Shown: positions 9,893 through 21,285 of the stretch, piece after piece
How positions within the stretch are numbered: position 1 is the stretch's first letter
Layout of the letters: each line of letters begins with the position of its first letter
Origin: Neovahlkampfia damariscottae
Taxonomy: Eukaryota > Heterolobosea > Selenaionea > Neovahlkampfiida > Neovahlkampfiidae
Assembly: GCA_016618085.1 (NCBI GenBank)
Contig: JABLTG010000072.1
Location: 1 to 64,000, forward strand
DNA: 64,000 bases
Direction of reading: 5' to 3'
Made by a program: the position numbers and the translations under genes
Notes under the pieces: generated by a model
The model's database searches: none
What the model was told of the DNA's origin: nothing
What the model saw: only the letters and a program-made list of their open reading frames with translations

Positions 9893-11188
9893 ATGAAAGA
9901 AGTTGAAGTGAACTCTTTAACAAATTCTCCAGCCACAAAAATGTCAATCAAAAAGACGCAAGAAGATAAAATACAGAAAATTTATGATGAAACTCTACAC
10001 GATGTTTCACTTGATGAATTAGCTGAAGAAAGAACAAAAACAACAAGTGTATATTATGAACTTTTAAAATTTGTCAAAAATTTATCAATAGGAGTTGATT
10101 TAACCAAAATTACTTCGCCCATTTTCATCATAAGACCTGTTTCATTTTTAGAATTATTCTCTGAATACGCTGAACCTTCAAAAGAACTTTTAAAGTAATT
10201 CTATTATCATTTTAAAATTCATGTTTTAAAAGTATTTCTTCAATTGAATCTCCTGAAGAAAGAATGTTTGTTGCAACAAAATATTTTGTCTCTTCATCTT
10301 TCAACACAATCAGAGATGTAAATCCGGAAAAAAAAAGAATTTAAATTATATTTTAGTCTTTGAATATGGTTAAACCATATAACCCAATTGTTGGTGAACA
10401 ATTCAAATGTAGTTGGAAATTAGAAAATTCAGAAACCAACTTTTTTTCTGAACAAATATCTCATCATCCACCTGTTTCAGGATGTTTCATGGAAAATAAA
10501 CAAAAAAATATCAAATACAATTGTACAGTTGAAGGTTAGTCAATTTTTATTTTTTTTTACTCTTTTCCAGCTAGAGCACATTTTCATGGAAATTATGCAG
10601 AAAATAGTATAATAGGTGAAACTACATTTGAAATAACAAACCTTGGAGGTAAAAAAACAAATGAGCTTATTCATTTTTTTTGAAATAGAAATTTATAAAG
10701 TCGAATTTCCAAAAACATACATCAAAGGAATATTTTTTGGATCTGCAGGAATTGAAAACAGTGGTAGTTTAAAAATTACTTGCGAAAAAACAAAACTCAA
10801 AACTGAAGTCAACTTTAAATATGGCAATACCATTGAAGGATTCATAAAAAATGAAAAAGAAAAACTTTATCAATTTTCAGGATCAATGAGAACAAAAGTT
10901 GATTGTATAAATCTCAAAAATCAAAAAAATATGTCATTTGGAAAACCTCCAAAAGTTGAAAAGTTTATTGAAAAAATTAAAAATCAAAAGTCAAATGAAT
11001 CAAGAAAACTTTGGTATTCTGTCACTGAAGCAATAATTAAAGGTGATAATGATGTTGCATTAAAAGAAAAAACTAAAATTGAACAATTACAAAGAGAGTA
11101 CTTGTCAAAAAATAAGCATGAAGTCGTTTGGTTTTCAAAAACTAAAAGAATTGTTGATAAAGTTCCAATTTATGAATTCAATGAATAA
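9893..11188 (+). CDS. Oxysterol-binding protein-related protein (ORD only)
   Basis: Five exons, 9893-10194, 10233-10317, 10357-10534, 10571-10648 and 10689-11188, encode 380 residues. The signature EQISHHPPVSG lies in exon 3, and the lid/entrance region around SPIFIIRPVSFLELF matches the OSBP-related domain. These proteins bind sterol or PI4P and move lipids at membrane contacts. There is no PH domain, FFAT motif or ankyrin repeat, so it is a short, Osh4-like member. The introns (36-40 nt) all restore the family consensus when removed. Confidence 0.93.
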
Positions 11189-11323
11189 ATTAGTGTGCAT
11201 ATTTGTAATCTCTTCTTTTTTGTTGTGTGAAAAAAATAACCAATTGGATTTCATTTTTACAAGGAGGAGGAAATAGAAAAATAAAAAGTTTTTATGTTTT
11301 TTTAAAAGTTTTATGTACGTTGT

Positions 11324-11901
11324 TTAGTAAATAGTTCCTTGGTATTCGTTGACGAACCATTTCATAGCTTCTTCTTTTTTGATCAAATGTGGGTTACCAA
11401 CTTTACCTCTTGCTCTTTTTCTTCTGGAGATTCTGTGTCCTGGTCTTTCTAAAATAACGTAGAAGTCCATTCCAAAAATTCCGATAGATGGGTCATATTT
11501 CAAACCTAAATCAATATGTTCTGCAATACCAAAACCAAAGTTACCACCGCTTGAAAAATTTCTATCTCTAAGTTCAAATTCTTTAACTCTTAATCCACGT
11601 TTAAGAATTTCTCTAGCTTTTTCTCCACGGATTGTTACATGAGCAGCAATTTTTTGATCTCTTCTAATACCGAATGAACGAATTGTAATTTTAGCTTTAG
11701 CCAATTTTGGTTCTTGGTCTGTGAGTTGTTTTAAGACTGATGCAGCTTTTGTTAAAGCATCACCACCATCTCCAGTACAAATGTTCAAACAGAGTTTAGC
11801 AACTCTAATGTTTCTCATTGGGTTTTTAGCTTTTTTTTCTTCTTTTGTTGACTAAATATAAAGTGTTAATTATTAAAATATTTATTTTGCTGAGTTACCA
11901 T
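11324..11901 (-). CDS. RPL11: 60S ribosomal protein L11 (uL5)
   Basis: Two exons: 11901-11899, which holds only the ATG, and 11851-11324. The 47-nt intron begins GTAAC immediately after the start codon. The 176-residue product begins [18 protein letters not shown] and matches uL5 across its length ([52 protein letters not shown]). It binds 5S rRNA in the central protuberance. Length fits the eukaryotic family. An intron directly behind the initiator codon is a known pattern in ribosomal protein genes of some eukaryotes and may carry regulatory signals. Confidence 0.96.
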
Positions 11902-13269
11902 CTCGGTTTAACTAAGTTTTTTTGCTGTGGAATAGAACCAATTTTATTGGTCAAACTTGAGATACTTAAGTATCACCAATAAGAATCAAAGAAATTTTAA
12001 CCACCAGATTTTCAGCAAACTTCTGAACTTAAAAATTTAGATGTGTGGTGTTTTGTATAAACAAGTGATGTTTTCATTTTTAACTTCACTAATTGTACAA
12101 TGAGTGATGCTATTAACAACAAATAATTAGATCATAAAAACAAGTGATATTCCTAACAAAGGAGTGGTTGACATAAAAATTTGCGAATACAAATAACAAA
12201 ACACTTCAGGTCAAGGAGTTTTTAAAGATATGAACAAAAAAAATATATTTAATCTCATGGCAATTTGATAAAATCTTCAAAACAAATCAAAATTAATTTC
12301 AATCATTTTGTATAAAATAATTGAATTGATCTTCCTTTACGCTCTCATAATTATTTTCATCGATTTTAAGGAAAAATCTATTTTTTGATTAAATTCTTTG
12401 TTTTATAATTTAATGAAAAAAATGGAGACAAAGATTAGTCTTCAAAATAATAATTGAAATATTAAATTTTATTTTTCTTTCAATTCGGTTGATATTTCTA
12501 TCAAAAGATGATTTGATTTCATTTCTTTTAAAATCTCTAGATTGTCAATTAAAATGTGTTAATTTTTTCGAAGAAAAATTATAAAAATATTGAGTCTTCA
12601 ACTTTATCTTTATCATTCTCTATTGTTGATCTATCTTTTTTTCATTTTCTTGTTATTGGGTCAAATTGTTTTGTAACGGTATTTGTAATTTTCATGTTTA
12701 AAAGAAGGATAAAATTGTGACTTTCTATTTTTTTATGTCTCCATATTTCATTGATAAAAGCTTAAAAAGAACAATTTTTCCTTTATGTTGTTTTCTGTTG
12801 ATAAAATTTGACAAATTCTTCAAATATTCGTATAATATTTTTGAAACAGCAAATGTGACCACCAATGTGTTTTTCTAAAAACATCAACAAAGTTTATGGT
12901 CTTTGTCTTCTTGATGAAAAAAATGTTACTGGTAATCACTTTGGATCTGAGTTTGTATCAAACTAACTTTCCATTCTTTCAAGTTTCCTTTGTATTCCTG
13001 CAATGATTGATATTTGTCTTTGAATTTTTCTTTGAAATCACCTCCAAAATAATAGTACTATTTCTGTTACTATTGCTGAGTAACGGAGTTTTACCGACCA
13101 ATAATAATGGTTAACCAATTAGGATAAAGTTTACCTTCGAAGTTATTGGTGAGAATACCTGAATACAGATACTCTTTCTCTTTCTAACGCTACACTTCAA
13201 CTTAAAAACTATATTTCATTACAGTAACGTGAATATTTTTCCAAGAGTCTTAATTTAAATCGACAGTTG
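11902..13269. other. Long gene-poor stretch with weak coding-like remnants
   Basis: About 1.37 kb without a convincing gene. On the minus strand between about 13070 and 12783 two short open stretches can be joined by a GT-AG intron near 12890-12945; they read protein-like (FGGDFKEKFKDKYQ; GGHICCFKNIIRIF) but lack a start. On the plus strand an ORF of about 33 codons lies near 12866. CCAAT motifs cluster at 13098-13148, before the lipase start. It could hold a decayed gene, an ncRNA, or spacer. Confidence 0.4.
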
Positions 13270-14528
13270 ATGACAGATTCACCTTTTTTTGGATCCATAT
13301 TTCAAACAATAATACAATTAATAATACAAATTTTCCTGACCACAACTAAGTTATTATACATAATCGGAGATTGGTTTCATGATCTAATTATAGGACCTAG
13401 AGAATGTTATGTTGAACAATTCTTCAAAAAGAAAGGGTATCAGTTTAAAGTACATAGAAATATAACAGAGGATGGTATTCAGATAATATCTTATCAAATA
13501 TTCCCAAATGTAAAAAATGAAAATTCAAAAAAACCAGTTTTCCTACAACACTCATTTATGATCAATTGTATACCTTTTTTATTTTATGAAAACTCTTTAT
13601 CAATGAGATTTTTAAAACTTGGTCATGAGGTTTGGTTAGGAAATACAAGAGGTGGTGATTATGGTCAGGATTCACATACAAGATATGATGATAATTTTTG
13701 GAATTATACAATGGATGATTTATTGAAATTTGATTTGAAATGTCAGATTGATACAATGTTAAAAGTATCAAATGTTAATAAGTAACCCTTAAAAAAATTT
13801 TAATATTTTTTTTAGGTTTGCTTATTTTGGAGAGTCACAAGGTGGTTCTCAAATTTTAGCTTTAATTAATTTTTACCCTAAATATATTGATAAAATAGCT
13901 TTTTTAGGAATGATTTCACCTGGTATTTATTTTAAAATGCCTGATAGTTATGTTATACGTGCTTTGTTTTCAATAGGTCCAAAATTTTTTGGAAATGGTC
14001 AATTTTTTAGAGATTCAAAACAAATACAAATGATTTTACCTGCTTTTTTACTTAAATTTTTTGCTACTCTTGCTTTGGATAAAATTGGATTTTTGCATCA
14101 TACATGTAGTTGTGATTCCTCAGTTTTTAAATCAGTACCATGTGGTTCAGTTTCAGGTAAATATTAATTAGAATATTAAATCTTGAAAAGTTCGTCACTT
14201 TGCTCATTGGGCTCAAATTTGTTCAAACGAAAAAGGTCTTTCTCGTTTTAGAGAAGAACTTTATGAAAAAAACACAAATTCAAATGGAATATCAATTACT
14301 GATGGGATGTATTCAACTGATTTATTGCATAAGATTCCAAGTATTTATTTTCTTTCGGAATTAGATCCTGTTGTTGATGTAAAAACAATTGAAAAGGAAT
14401 TTTCAGAAGATTGTTTAGTTCATGTTGAAGAAAAGTATGGTCACTTGGATTATTTATGGTCTGTTGAAGGTTGCTCTCTTGTAAATGAAATTTTATCAAA
14501 TGAAATGAAAAATATAGAAAAATGGTAA
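13270..14528 (+). CDS. Acid-lipase-like alpha/beta hydrolase
   Basis: Three exons, 13270-13781, 13816-14156 and 14191-14528, give 396 residues, the usual size of lysosomal acid/gastric lipases. The N-terminus has a long hydrophobic stretch (signal or anchor). HSFM, then VWLGNTRGGDYG, the nucleophile elbow FGESQGGS (Ser), SVRHFAHWAQI, the acid FLSELDPVVD and the base YGHLDYLW match the family in order. It probably hydrolyses triacylglycerol or cholesteryl esters in an endosomal/lysosomal compartment. Introns are 34 nt each. Confidence 0.92.
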
Positions 14529-15340
14529 AAGAGAGGAAAGAAATAAAAAATTCTTTTAATAAGACTTCTGTGTAATTAGTCACGTTATTAGGCCTTCAGA
14601 GAGTCTCAGTAGAGAATTGAAGAAACTGCTGTGCAATAAAATTTTCTAGTTTTATGGTTGTAGAAGAAAGTTGAATCATCTTCGTGCACCCACAAAACTT
14701 GCTTCATTGTTATTTGACATGTCAATTAACTATTTTAAGGGCATCTTAAAAAGCATGAAAACACCGATATATATATATGACACTTACTAATGAAAACAAA
14801 TTGGGAGAAAAGGTTGAAATGATTCAATTGGAACAAAAAAAAAAAGAAAAAATCAAAGAAGTATTCCAAAAAATAAAACCAGAAAAAAAAAAATAATTAA
14901 AGTTCCATTTCAATTTTATGATGGCATCAATATAGTGAAATTGATGGAAATTGACTTTGACAACTTGTAATAACCCACAAACATTTTTTAAAAACAGCAT
15001 TTTTTTAAAGCATCTGAGTGTCTTATTATTCCTACAGAATTCATGTTTCAAAAAGCATCATGTTTCATTTTGGATAAAAACCACTTAGTCGGAATAATAT
15101 AACCTAGTAGGAGTAATTATATTAGAATCTTAATCATTTCTACTTGTTCAAAAAGAAGGAATAAATTTTTTTTTCATCCTTTTTATTCTTTTAAAACTGT
15201 CACATGAAAGTGTTGATGACAACAAATTTCTGTTTTTTTTTTGTCGGTACTTGTGTTAAAATCTCTTTGACAAGTTTGTTTGAAGGAATTAGATGTTTTC
15301 TTCAACCAATAAAATTTATCACTGTCCAGCCAATAAAGAA
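14529..15340. other. Intergenic region with one small ORF
   Basis: About 800 nt. A 39-codon ORF (14777-14896) starts directly after a TATATATATATG tract and encodes a Lys/Glu/Gln helix ending KIKPEKKK; whether it is expressed cannot be told. The rest shows no protein-like frame. CCAAT-type motifs lie at about 15305-15335, immediately before the decayed amidoligase gene. Confidence 0.35.
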
Positions 15341-16609
15341 ATGCCGTTTTTTCAACAACAACTCTACAATTCAAAAACAACTGTAAAAGTAAAATTTTAA
15401 ACATATGAATACTTAAAAAACTCAGACTCTAGATTAAAATATGATTCATCTGGACAATTCAAAAAACATCATTCATGGGTGTTATACGCTGAATCTGATA
15501 AAGATGATTTAATTCAAGAAGTAACTTTCAGCTTCATCCTTCATTCAATCCTTCAAGATATACAAAGACTATTCTACCTTTTCAAACCGTTCAAACCTCA
15601 TATGCTAGTTTTACTGCTCAAGTCAAGATTGACTTTGTTGATGGAACATCATTTGAACTAGACCATATATTAGACTTCAAAAATGGTGCATCAAAAACAT
15701 ATAACTGTACTTTAAAGGGTAAAATCACAAATGTTCATTATCCTTTACCTCAACTTCCACAACAAATTACTTTTGGAATTGAACTGGAACTTATCGCTTC
15801 AAAAGACTTCAATAAACAAAAGATCATTAATTTCTTGTCAAAAAGAGGTGTCAACATCAATACAGGACAACAAAATTCATGGAGGTTAGTTAATGATAAT
15901 TCAATTTCTTGTAATATTTCAATGCCAAATTGTTTTACTTTTGAAATTGTTTCACCAGTTTTATCAGGTGATAGTGCTCTGGATGATGTAGCATTTGTCA
16001 TTGAACAACTTGAATAAATCAACGTTAAAGTCAATAAATCCGCTGGTTTTCATGTTCATGTTGGAGCTCCAAAGCATCAAAATTCCAACATCTTTGATAT
16101 GTCAAAACTAAAGAAAATCTGTCAAAATTGGTTAAAATTTGAAGAAGCATTTGATTTGATGATTTCAGATTCAAGAAGAAATAACAAATACTGTCATTCT
16201 AATAGAAGTATCACAAAAAAAGTATGACAACAAAGAAATAAATGATGCAATTTCAAATGCATCTGGTCTTGCAGAGTTGATAACTTTGATGTGTGGTGAA
16301 GATCGTTATGTTAAATTGTATTTATTCACTTTGAAGAAACATGGAACTTTAGAGTTTAGATTACATCAAGGAACACATAATATTGAAAAAATAGAGAATT
16401 GGGTTCGTTTGATTGTTTATTTTGTACATAATTCAAGAGTTTCAAAATCACCTGGAAATTTCAAATCATCAACTACACCAAAAGAAAAATATGAAAAATT
16501 ATTTCGATGGGTTATTTTCAGTAGATATCTTTATTCATATTACAATAAAAGAGTAAAAGAATTGGAAAATTGTGGTGAATTTTGTGAATATGATGCTTGT
16601 GGGCATTAA
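15341..16609 (+). pseudogene. YEATS-like + amidoligase pseudogene
   Basis: A once-long protein reads through several frames. After an ATG at 15341, a YEATS-like beta-sandwich is seen (HHSWVLYAE, VTFS-HPSFNPS, FTAQVKIDFVDG, FELDHILDF). It is followed by an amidoligase domain (PF12224-like): ITFGIELELI, NSWRLVNDNS, FEIVSPVLSG, SAGFHVHVGA, HGTLEFRLHQGTHN. Two in-frame TAA codons (near 15398 and 16016) and frame changes near 15530 and in a poly-A run near 16220 disrupt it, and no legal intron explains them. Amidoligases are ATP-grasp/GS-like enzymes that form amide bonds. The gene has CCAAT boxes and little other decay, suggesting recent loss, or unresolved sequence errors. Confidence 0.75.
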
Positions 16610-16852
16610 GATCAACAAATAAATTTTTAAAACACAATTCTTGTTATGATTTAAATTACATTCTCCAAGGTTGGAAAAATGAAATCTTTAATTCAAAAAC
16701 ATTATGAATCCACCAATGAACTGCCACTTTAATAAGGTAGTGGGTTTATTTTAATACTTTCTTTTTTTCAATTGTTATCATAATACAACAAGATCCATTT
16801 ATTTATAACCACTTCATCTCATTTAGATATCAACAAGATTTATTCCAATTTT

Positions 16853-17558
16853 TTAAAATGTGAATACATGAGCCTTTTGTTCAATATCCATAGCCGAGTT
16901 GCAAAAATATGTTTCATTTATCTTTTTAATTCCAATTTCATCATGAACATGACCAAATAAATGTAATTTTGGTTTGATTTCTTGAACAACTTTTTGATAC
17001 AAATCATAACTTCCCCAATGCCTAAATTTTTTATGACTCTCATTACAATACTGACAAATCAAATCTGAAGTTTGTGATAAATCCCATGCTAGATCAAATA
17101 CATTAAAAGGAGGCATATGAGTCATCAAAACATCTTTTGAAATTAACATTTCTTTTCGTACCTGTGTCTTTGGGAATATGATCCCAAATATATTTTAAAT
17201 TATTTGTTCCATAGGCCATTGTAAAATTCGTCCAAGGAGCTCCATAGAACTTTAATCCTTCAATTTCTACAGATGAATCTTGAAGATATATTCCATTTGT
17301 CAAATATTTTTGAATTTCTTGAGGTTGAAGATTTTGATAATAATCATGATTACCAAATACAATAATTTTATATTTATGTGGTAATATTCCAAGCAAATAA
17401 TTGAAATGTTCGAGTGATTCTTTTCCTCCTCTGTTTGAAAAGTCACCTGTGTGACAAAGTATATCACCATCGGGTATTTTTTTTTGTTCTATCAAGTATT
17501 TTAATTTATCATGAGTATCTGAAATATGAACAAGTCGAATTGGTTTTTTTGTTGTCAT
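16853..17558 (-). CDS. Calcineurin-like metallophosphoesterase
   Basis: Two exons, 17558-17162 and 17133-16853, with a 28-nt intron, give 225 residues. The metal-binding motifs are complete: HISDTHDK, CHTGDFSN, VFGNHDYY, LMTHMPP and LFGHVHDE. The size and pattern resemble the small MPPED/UPF0046-type phosphoesterases with cyclic-nucleotide or phosphodiester activity. Its true substrate is not visible. Its start lies close to that of the divergent membrane protein gene at 17743, with ATTGG motifs at about 17590 and 17720 between them. Confidence 0.93.
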
Positions 17559-17742
17559 TCGTTTTGTTTTTGTTGTTTTTCACCATTCCACGATTTTATT
17601 GGCGAAATGGTTCCAAAAATAGAAAGTTATTTTTATCAATAAGTTCTCAAATATTATATGTTGATGGCATATTTTGTTTTTCTAGAAGGTGTAATTAAGA
17701 ATGAAGAATATTGACCAGTGATTGGTAGGATTTCCTTTGTTG

Positions 17743-18258
17743 ATGAGTAACAATCAACTCCGTGATGATGTAACATTTGGAATTATTTGGTTTATTATGT
17801 TTGTAATATTTGTATGTATATCTGGATTACTGATTGTGATAGTTTTCGTTTCAGTAGTATATCCATCTCAACAATATATGAACGAATTCACACCAACAAC
17901 GTGTAAAGTTTTGAACAATACATGTATACAAAATACAACTTTTATGAATACAACAAATTGTTATGCTTTTATTCAATATGGTGAACCAAAGAATAATTTT
18001 GAACCAATTTTGATCAAACTTTCAAATCCAATGAGAGAAATAAACTCAACATTCATATGTTATTATAAACATATGAATGGAAATGTTAGAATTCTACAAA
18101 AAGATTTGGCGCAATGGGATACATTTCGATTTTTAGTATTCTCTTTTTTTACAGGAGGATTACTATTTGACTGTATTATTTCTTTGATATTGATCTCAAT
18201 CATGTACGGACTTGTGAAAGCATTTAAGAGTATTAATTGGTTTTACAAGAAAATTTAA
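17743..18258 (+). CDS. Two-span membrane protein with Cys-containing loop
   Basis: Single exon of 171 residues beginning at ATG 17743 (MSNNQLRDD). Two hydrophobic helices (about residues 13-40 and 127-155) flank an extracytoplasmic loop with cysteines (TTCKVLNNTC, TNCYAF, FICYYK) and several N-x-T/S sites. Topology resembles BK-channel beta subunits or similar accessory proteins, but there is no sequence proof. I do not recognise the family. It is divergent from the phosphoesterase. Confidence 0.6.
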   Translation: MSNNQLRDDVTFGIIWFIMFVIFVCISGLLIVIVFVSVVYPSQQYMNEFTPTTCKVLNNTCIQNTTFMNTTNCYAFIQYGEPKNNFEPILIKLSNPMREINSTFICYYKHMNGNVRILQKDLAQWDTFRFLVFSFFTGGLLFDCIISLILISIMYGLVKAFKSINWFYKKI

Positions 18259-18444
18259 TGGTTGACTTAACATTGAAAGCATTTGTTCATCTCCGAAAAC
18301 AAAAGAAAAACTTTGAGTTTTCATAATTATGGAATTTGAACAGTAAACATATATTATAATAAAACTTTTGATTCAATTATAATAGACTAACACAAAATTG
18401 ACGAAATTGAATTCGCTTGATTGTGATATTTTTCATAACTCAAG

Positions 18445-18555
18445 CACCGGAAATGTTCCCAAAAATTCAACACTGAAAAATTATTTGAATGGGTAATACA
18501 GAATCGATATCTCTATGAGCTCATTATTCAGAAGATGATTAAAATAAATTTTTAA
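18445..18555 (+). pseudogene. Relic of a second amidoligase C-terminus
   Basis: About 110 nt whose reading EKLFEWVIQNRYLYELI parallels the end of the decayed amidoligase at 16490-16560 (EKLFRWVIFSRYLYSYY). Upstream no matching sequence was recognised. It ends at a TAA at 18553-18555 and touches the stop of the minus-strand NTPase gene. It suggests the amidoligase was once a local tandem family, 2 kb apart, and is now being lost. Confidence 0.55.
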
Positions 18556-20498
18556 TTTCTTCTTTGACGACCATGTAAAGAACGAACATTTACATTATTT
18601 TTTGCAGTTGAATGCTTATTCACTTTCAATGATGTAATCAATCCTTCCATTTGATCTTTACTCTTCCAATTTAATTCATCACTAAAATTTTCAATTTCTT
18701 CATTCTCTTTTGTCAATTCTTTGAAATATTCAACTGTATTTGGATAATCTCTTAAATAATCTTGAACACAAGAAACATAAATATCAAATTTTTCATCTTT
18801 CAAAAATTCTCTGATTTCAGAAATATCACCTTTTAAATAAGCAGAATTTTTCTCCCAAGATGTAAAAACCAATGAATAATCATTTGATTTTATAAAGTTC
18901 AAATAGTCTTTGGATATTATTGGTTCTTTAATATTGAATGATAATATTTTGAATAATAATTTTCTTGATGGTATGATTATTGTTCCATCTGGTAACAAAT
19001 AAATTGATTTCAATTTTTCATCAATCGACTCAGAATCCATTGGAAGTTTGAATTTGATATTTTCAAATCTATCTGAAATTCTCATTGAATATTCATCCTT
19101 TTTTTCATTAATTTTTATCAAATCTAAATCGAATGGATGATATTCTGATTCTAACAAAGACAACAAAAATTCAGTTTTCAAACTTTGTCTTTTTACATCC
19201 AATGAAAGTGTTTTGAATGCAAGGGTTGTGATATTATCAAATCTATGTGTAGAATCAACTAATCTATAATTATAATTATTCTTTTTAAAATCATCAAAGA
19301 CTAATTGATATGATAAATTATCATTGAAATGATGACCAAATTCATCAATATAACCTAATCCTTGAGATATCAAATATTTTTCAAAAATGGAACTTTTCAC
19401 TTCAAAATTCTCGTGTGTCAAAAATTTGAATAATTCTCCTTGAAGAATTAACAAATATCTTTCATCCATTGTTTTGAAATTTTCAATTTTTTCAAGGTAT
19501 TCTTTTGATTTGATTTCATTGAACTTTGATAAAACTTCATTTTCAGTTGAGATATTTTCCAATAATTTTACATTCTCAAAAGTCTTTGGAATCTTATGAA
19601 ATGCTTCTTTATTCAAATTTTGATGTAATTCTAAATAATTGTCGAATTCCGAATCTGTAATTTCATTGGTGTAAATGAACTTGTATTTTCTTGTGTGAAT
19701 ATAAAACAAAGTTTCTGCAGTTGGTTCAGATGAATACAAAAAACATGCATTTTTCTACAAAAATGTAAAATCAAATTTTGAATTACAAATAAACGATTAA
19801 ATTGCAGAGATAAAAAATAAGGATGAATTGTAAAATTGATCATTCCAGTTTCAGAATCTTGTTGAAAGATTTCATGATAATCATCAAAAATAAAAAGTTG
19901 AGGATACCTATTTTATCTTATTAATTTTTTTTTTCTTTACTCCAATGATTTCAATTCTTGAAATGTTTTTCCTAGAATTTGAATTGGATCAATAGTGGAT
20001 TCAATTCCAAGATTTATCCAATTTTCAATTGTATCTTTATTTGGAAGACGATTCATTTTCATAGATAATAAGTTTTTTCTTTTTAATTCTTTTTTTATGA
20101 TTTTTAAGTATTCTACTGCTGCTTCAACATCTCCAAGAGAAATCCAATCAACACAACTTTTCTTCATAAAAAAATAAATAAATTTCAATTTTTACAATGT
20201 GATAAATTAACCAATTTTCATGATTTTTTGAACAAAATTCAACTAATGAATTTATTATCGTTGTCTTTCCACTGTTTTTTTGTCCAAGTAAATAAATTCC
20301 TGAAAATTCATTTTTATTTGGTTCTTGTTCTAACTTGTTGTTTAAATTTTTATAAGTTTCCACCATTGGTTTTGTTATTAAAATTTTTTCATTTTTAACA
20401 TTGATGAATTTTGTTGGTTTTTCTGATGAATTCAACCATTCTTGTGATATTTCTTTGAAGTTTTTTGAATATTTTCTAATACCTAAAATTTTTTTCAT
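18552..20498 (-). CDS. P-loop NTPase (DAP3-like or RHS/Crinkler-like)
   Basis: Four exons, 20498-20196, 20161-19941, 19907-19787 and 19754-18552, give 615 residues. A Walker A motif GIYLLGQKNSGKTT is followed by NWLIYHIKSCVDWISLG, reminiscent of the mitoribosomal GTPase-like mS29/DAP3 (WLILHIPD..W). A Walker B-like LFIFDDYHEIF follows. The N-terminus MKKILGIRKYSKNF could be a mitochondrial presequence. The remaining roughly 390 residues are unlike DAP3 and fit better the long C-terminal part of RHS or Crinkler-type ATPases. Both readings remain open. The start faces the gene at 20608 with a shared CCAAT at 20542. Confidence 0.6.
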
Positions 20499-20607
20499 CT
20501 CCTTCCAAAATTTTTTACGCTTCAAACAAAAATGGCAACAACCAATCAACGTGCAACCTCAGAGATTTAATCCAATTGCTGTCTTCAAGTTCGGAAAACT
20601 GAAAAAA

Positions 20608-21039
20608 ATGAATTTTTTATTTTCTCTGATACTAACAACTTTATTTTTTTTTCAAATTCAAGCAAAAGAAGCGGAACAATTTCAACCTTTAGTGGAAAAT
20701 GGTATTTTGCAAAATAACTCCACAATGTACCCTTTTGATTTGATACCTGGACCTTTATATATTTTTGTAATTCTTGGAGGAATTATTATTTGTATTTTGG
20801 CAATAACTGGGGTTATAGCTCTTCAAATTATGTACGACAGAGCCAGAAACAAAATGAATAAACCAAAAAAACCAAGACATGATGGTATTGGTATGAACTT
20901 AGGAATAGAATTAGATTCTGATTATGGACATGAACATCATCATGATGTCAACTCACCAGTTTTATTTGAACCTGATGATTTTAATCAACAAAATAATAAA
21001 AACATACAAGAAACATCACAATTTTCTGAATTTATTTGA
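20608..21039 (+). CDS. Single-pass membrane protein, YPxDxIPG family copy 1
   Basis: Single exon of 143 residues. It has a clear signal peptide (about 1-20), a short lumenal/extracellular segment ending TMYPFDLIPG, one membrane helix (about residues 49-72) and an acidic, His-rich cytoplasmic tail (HEHHHDV). The motif and helix are shared with the next gene, so the two form a tandem pair. The function is unknown; a His-rich tail could bind metal. The upstream sequence holds CCAAT (20542) and a TCGGAA motif at about 20591. Confidence 0.65.
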   Translation: MNFLFSLILTTLFFFQIQAKEAEQFQPLVENGILQNNSTMYPFDLIPGPLYIFVILGGIIICILAITGVIALQIMYDRARNKMNKPKKPRHDGIGMNLGIELDSDYGHEHHHDVNSPVLFEPDDFNQQNNKNIQETSQFSEFI

Positions 21040-21285
21040 AATAAAAACAAAAATAAAAGTTTTTAGAGATCTTTGAAAAAATACTGATCACTTTCCTTTG
21101 ACATTTTTGCTATTTTCATTTTTTTCATTTTTTTTGAAAGAAAATGGAAAATTGATGAGAAAAGAATCAAAGTAAAATCAAAACATATCTAAAATGAAAG
21201 GAGAGTTTCGGAAGGAATAAAAAACACTCAATTTGGAAAAGGAAGATCATTGGTTGGATTAGTTAAGAACAAGAAAAAAAACAAG

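Noticed and set aside
15204-15386. Possible upstream coding start before the amidoligase pseudogene
   Set aside because: The hydrophobic reading overlaps CCAAT-type promoter motifs and is in a different frame; composition is that of T-rich spacer.
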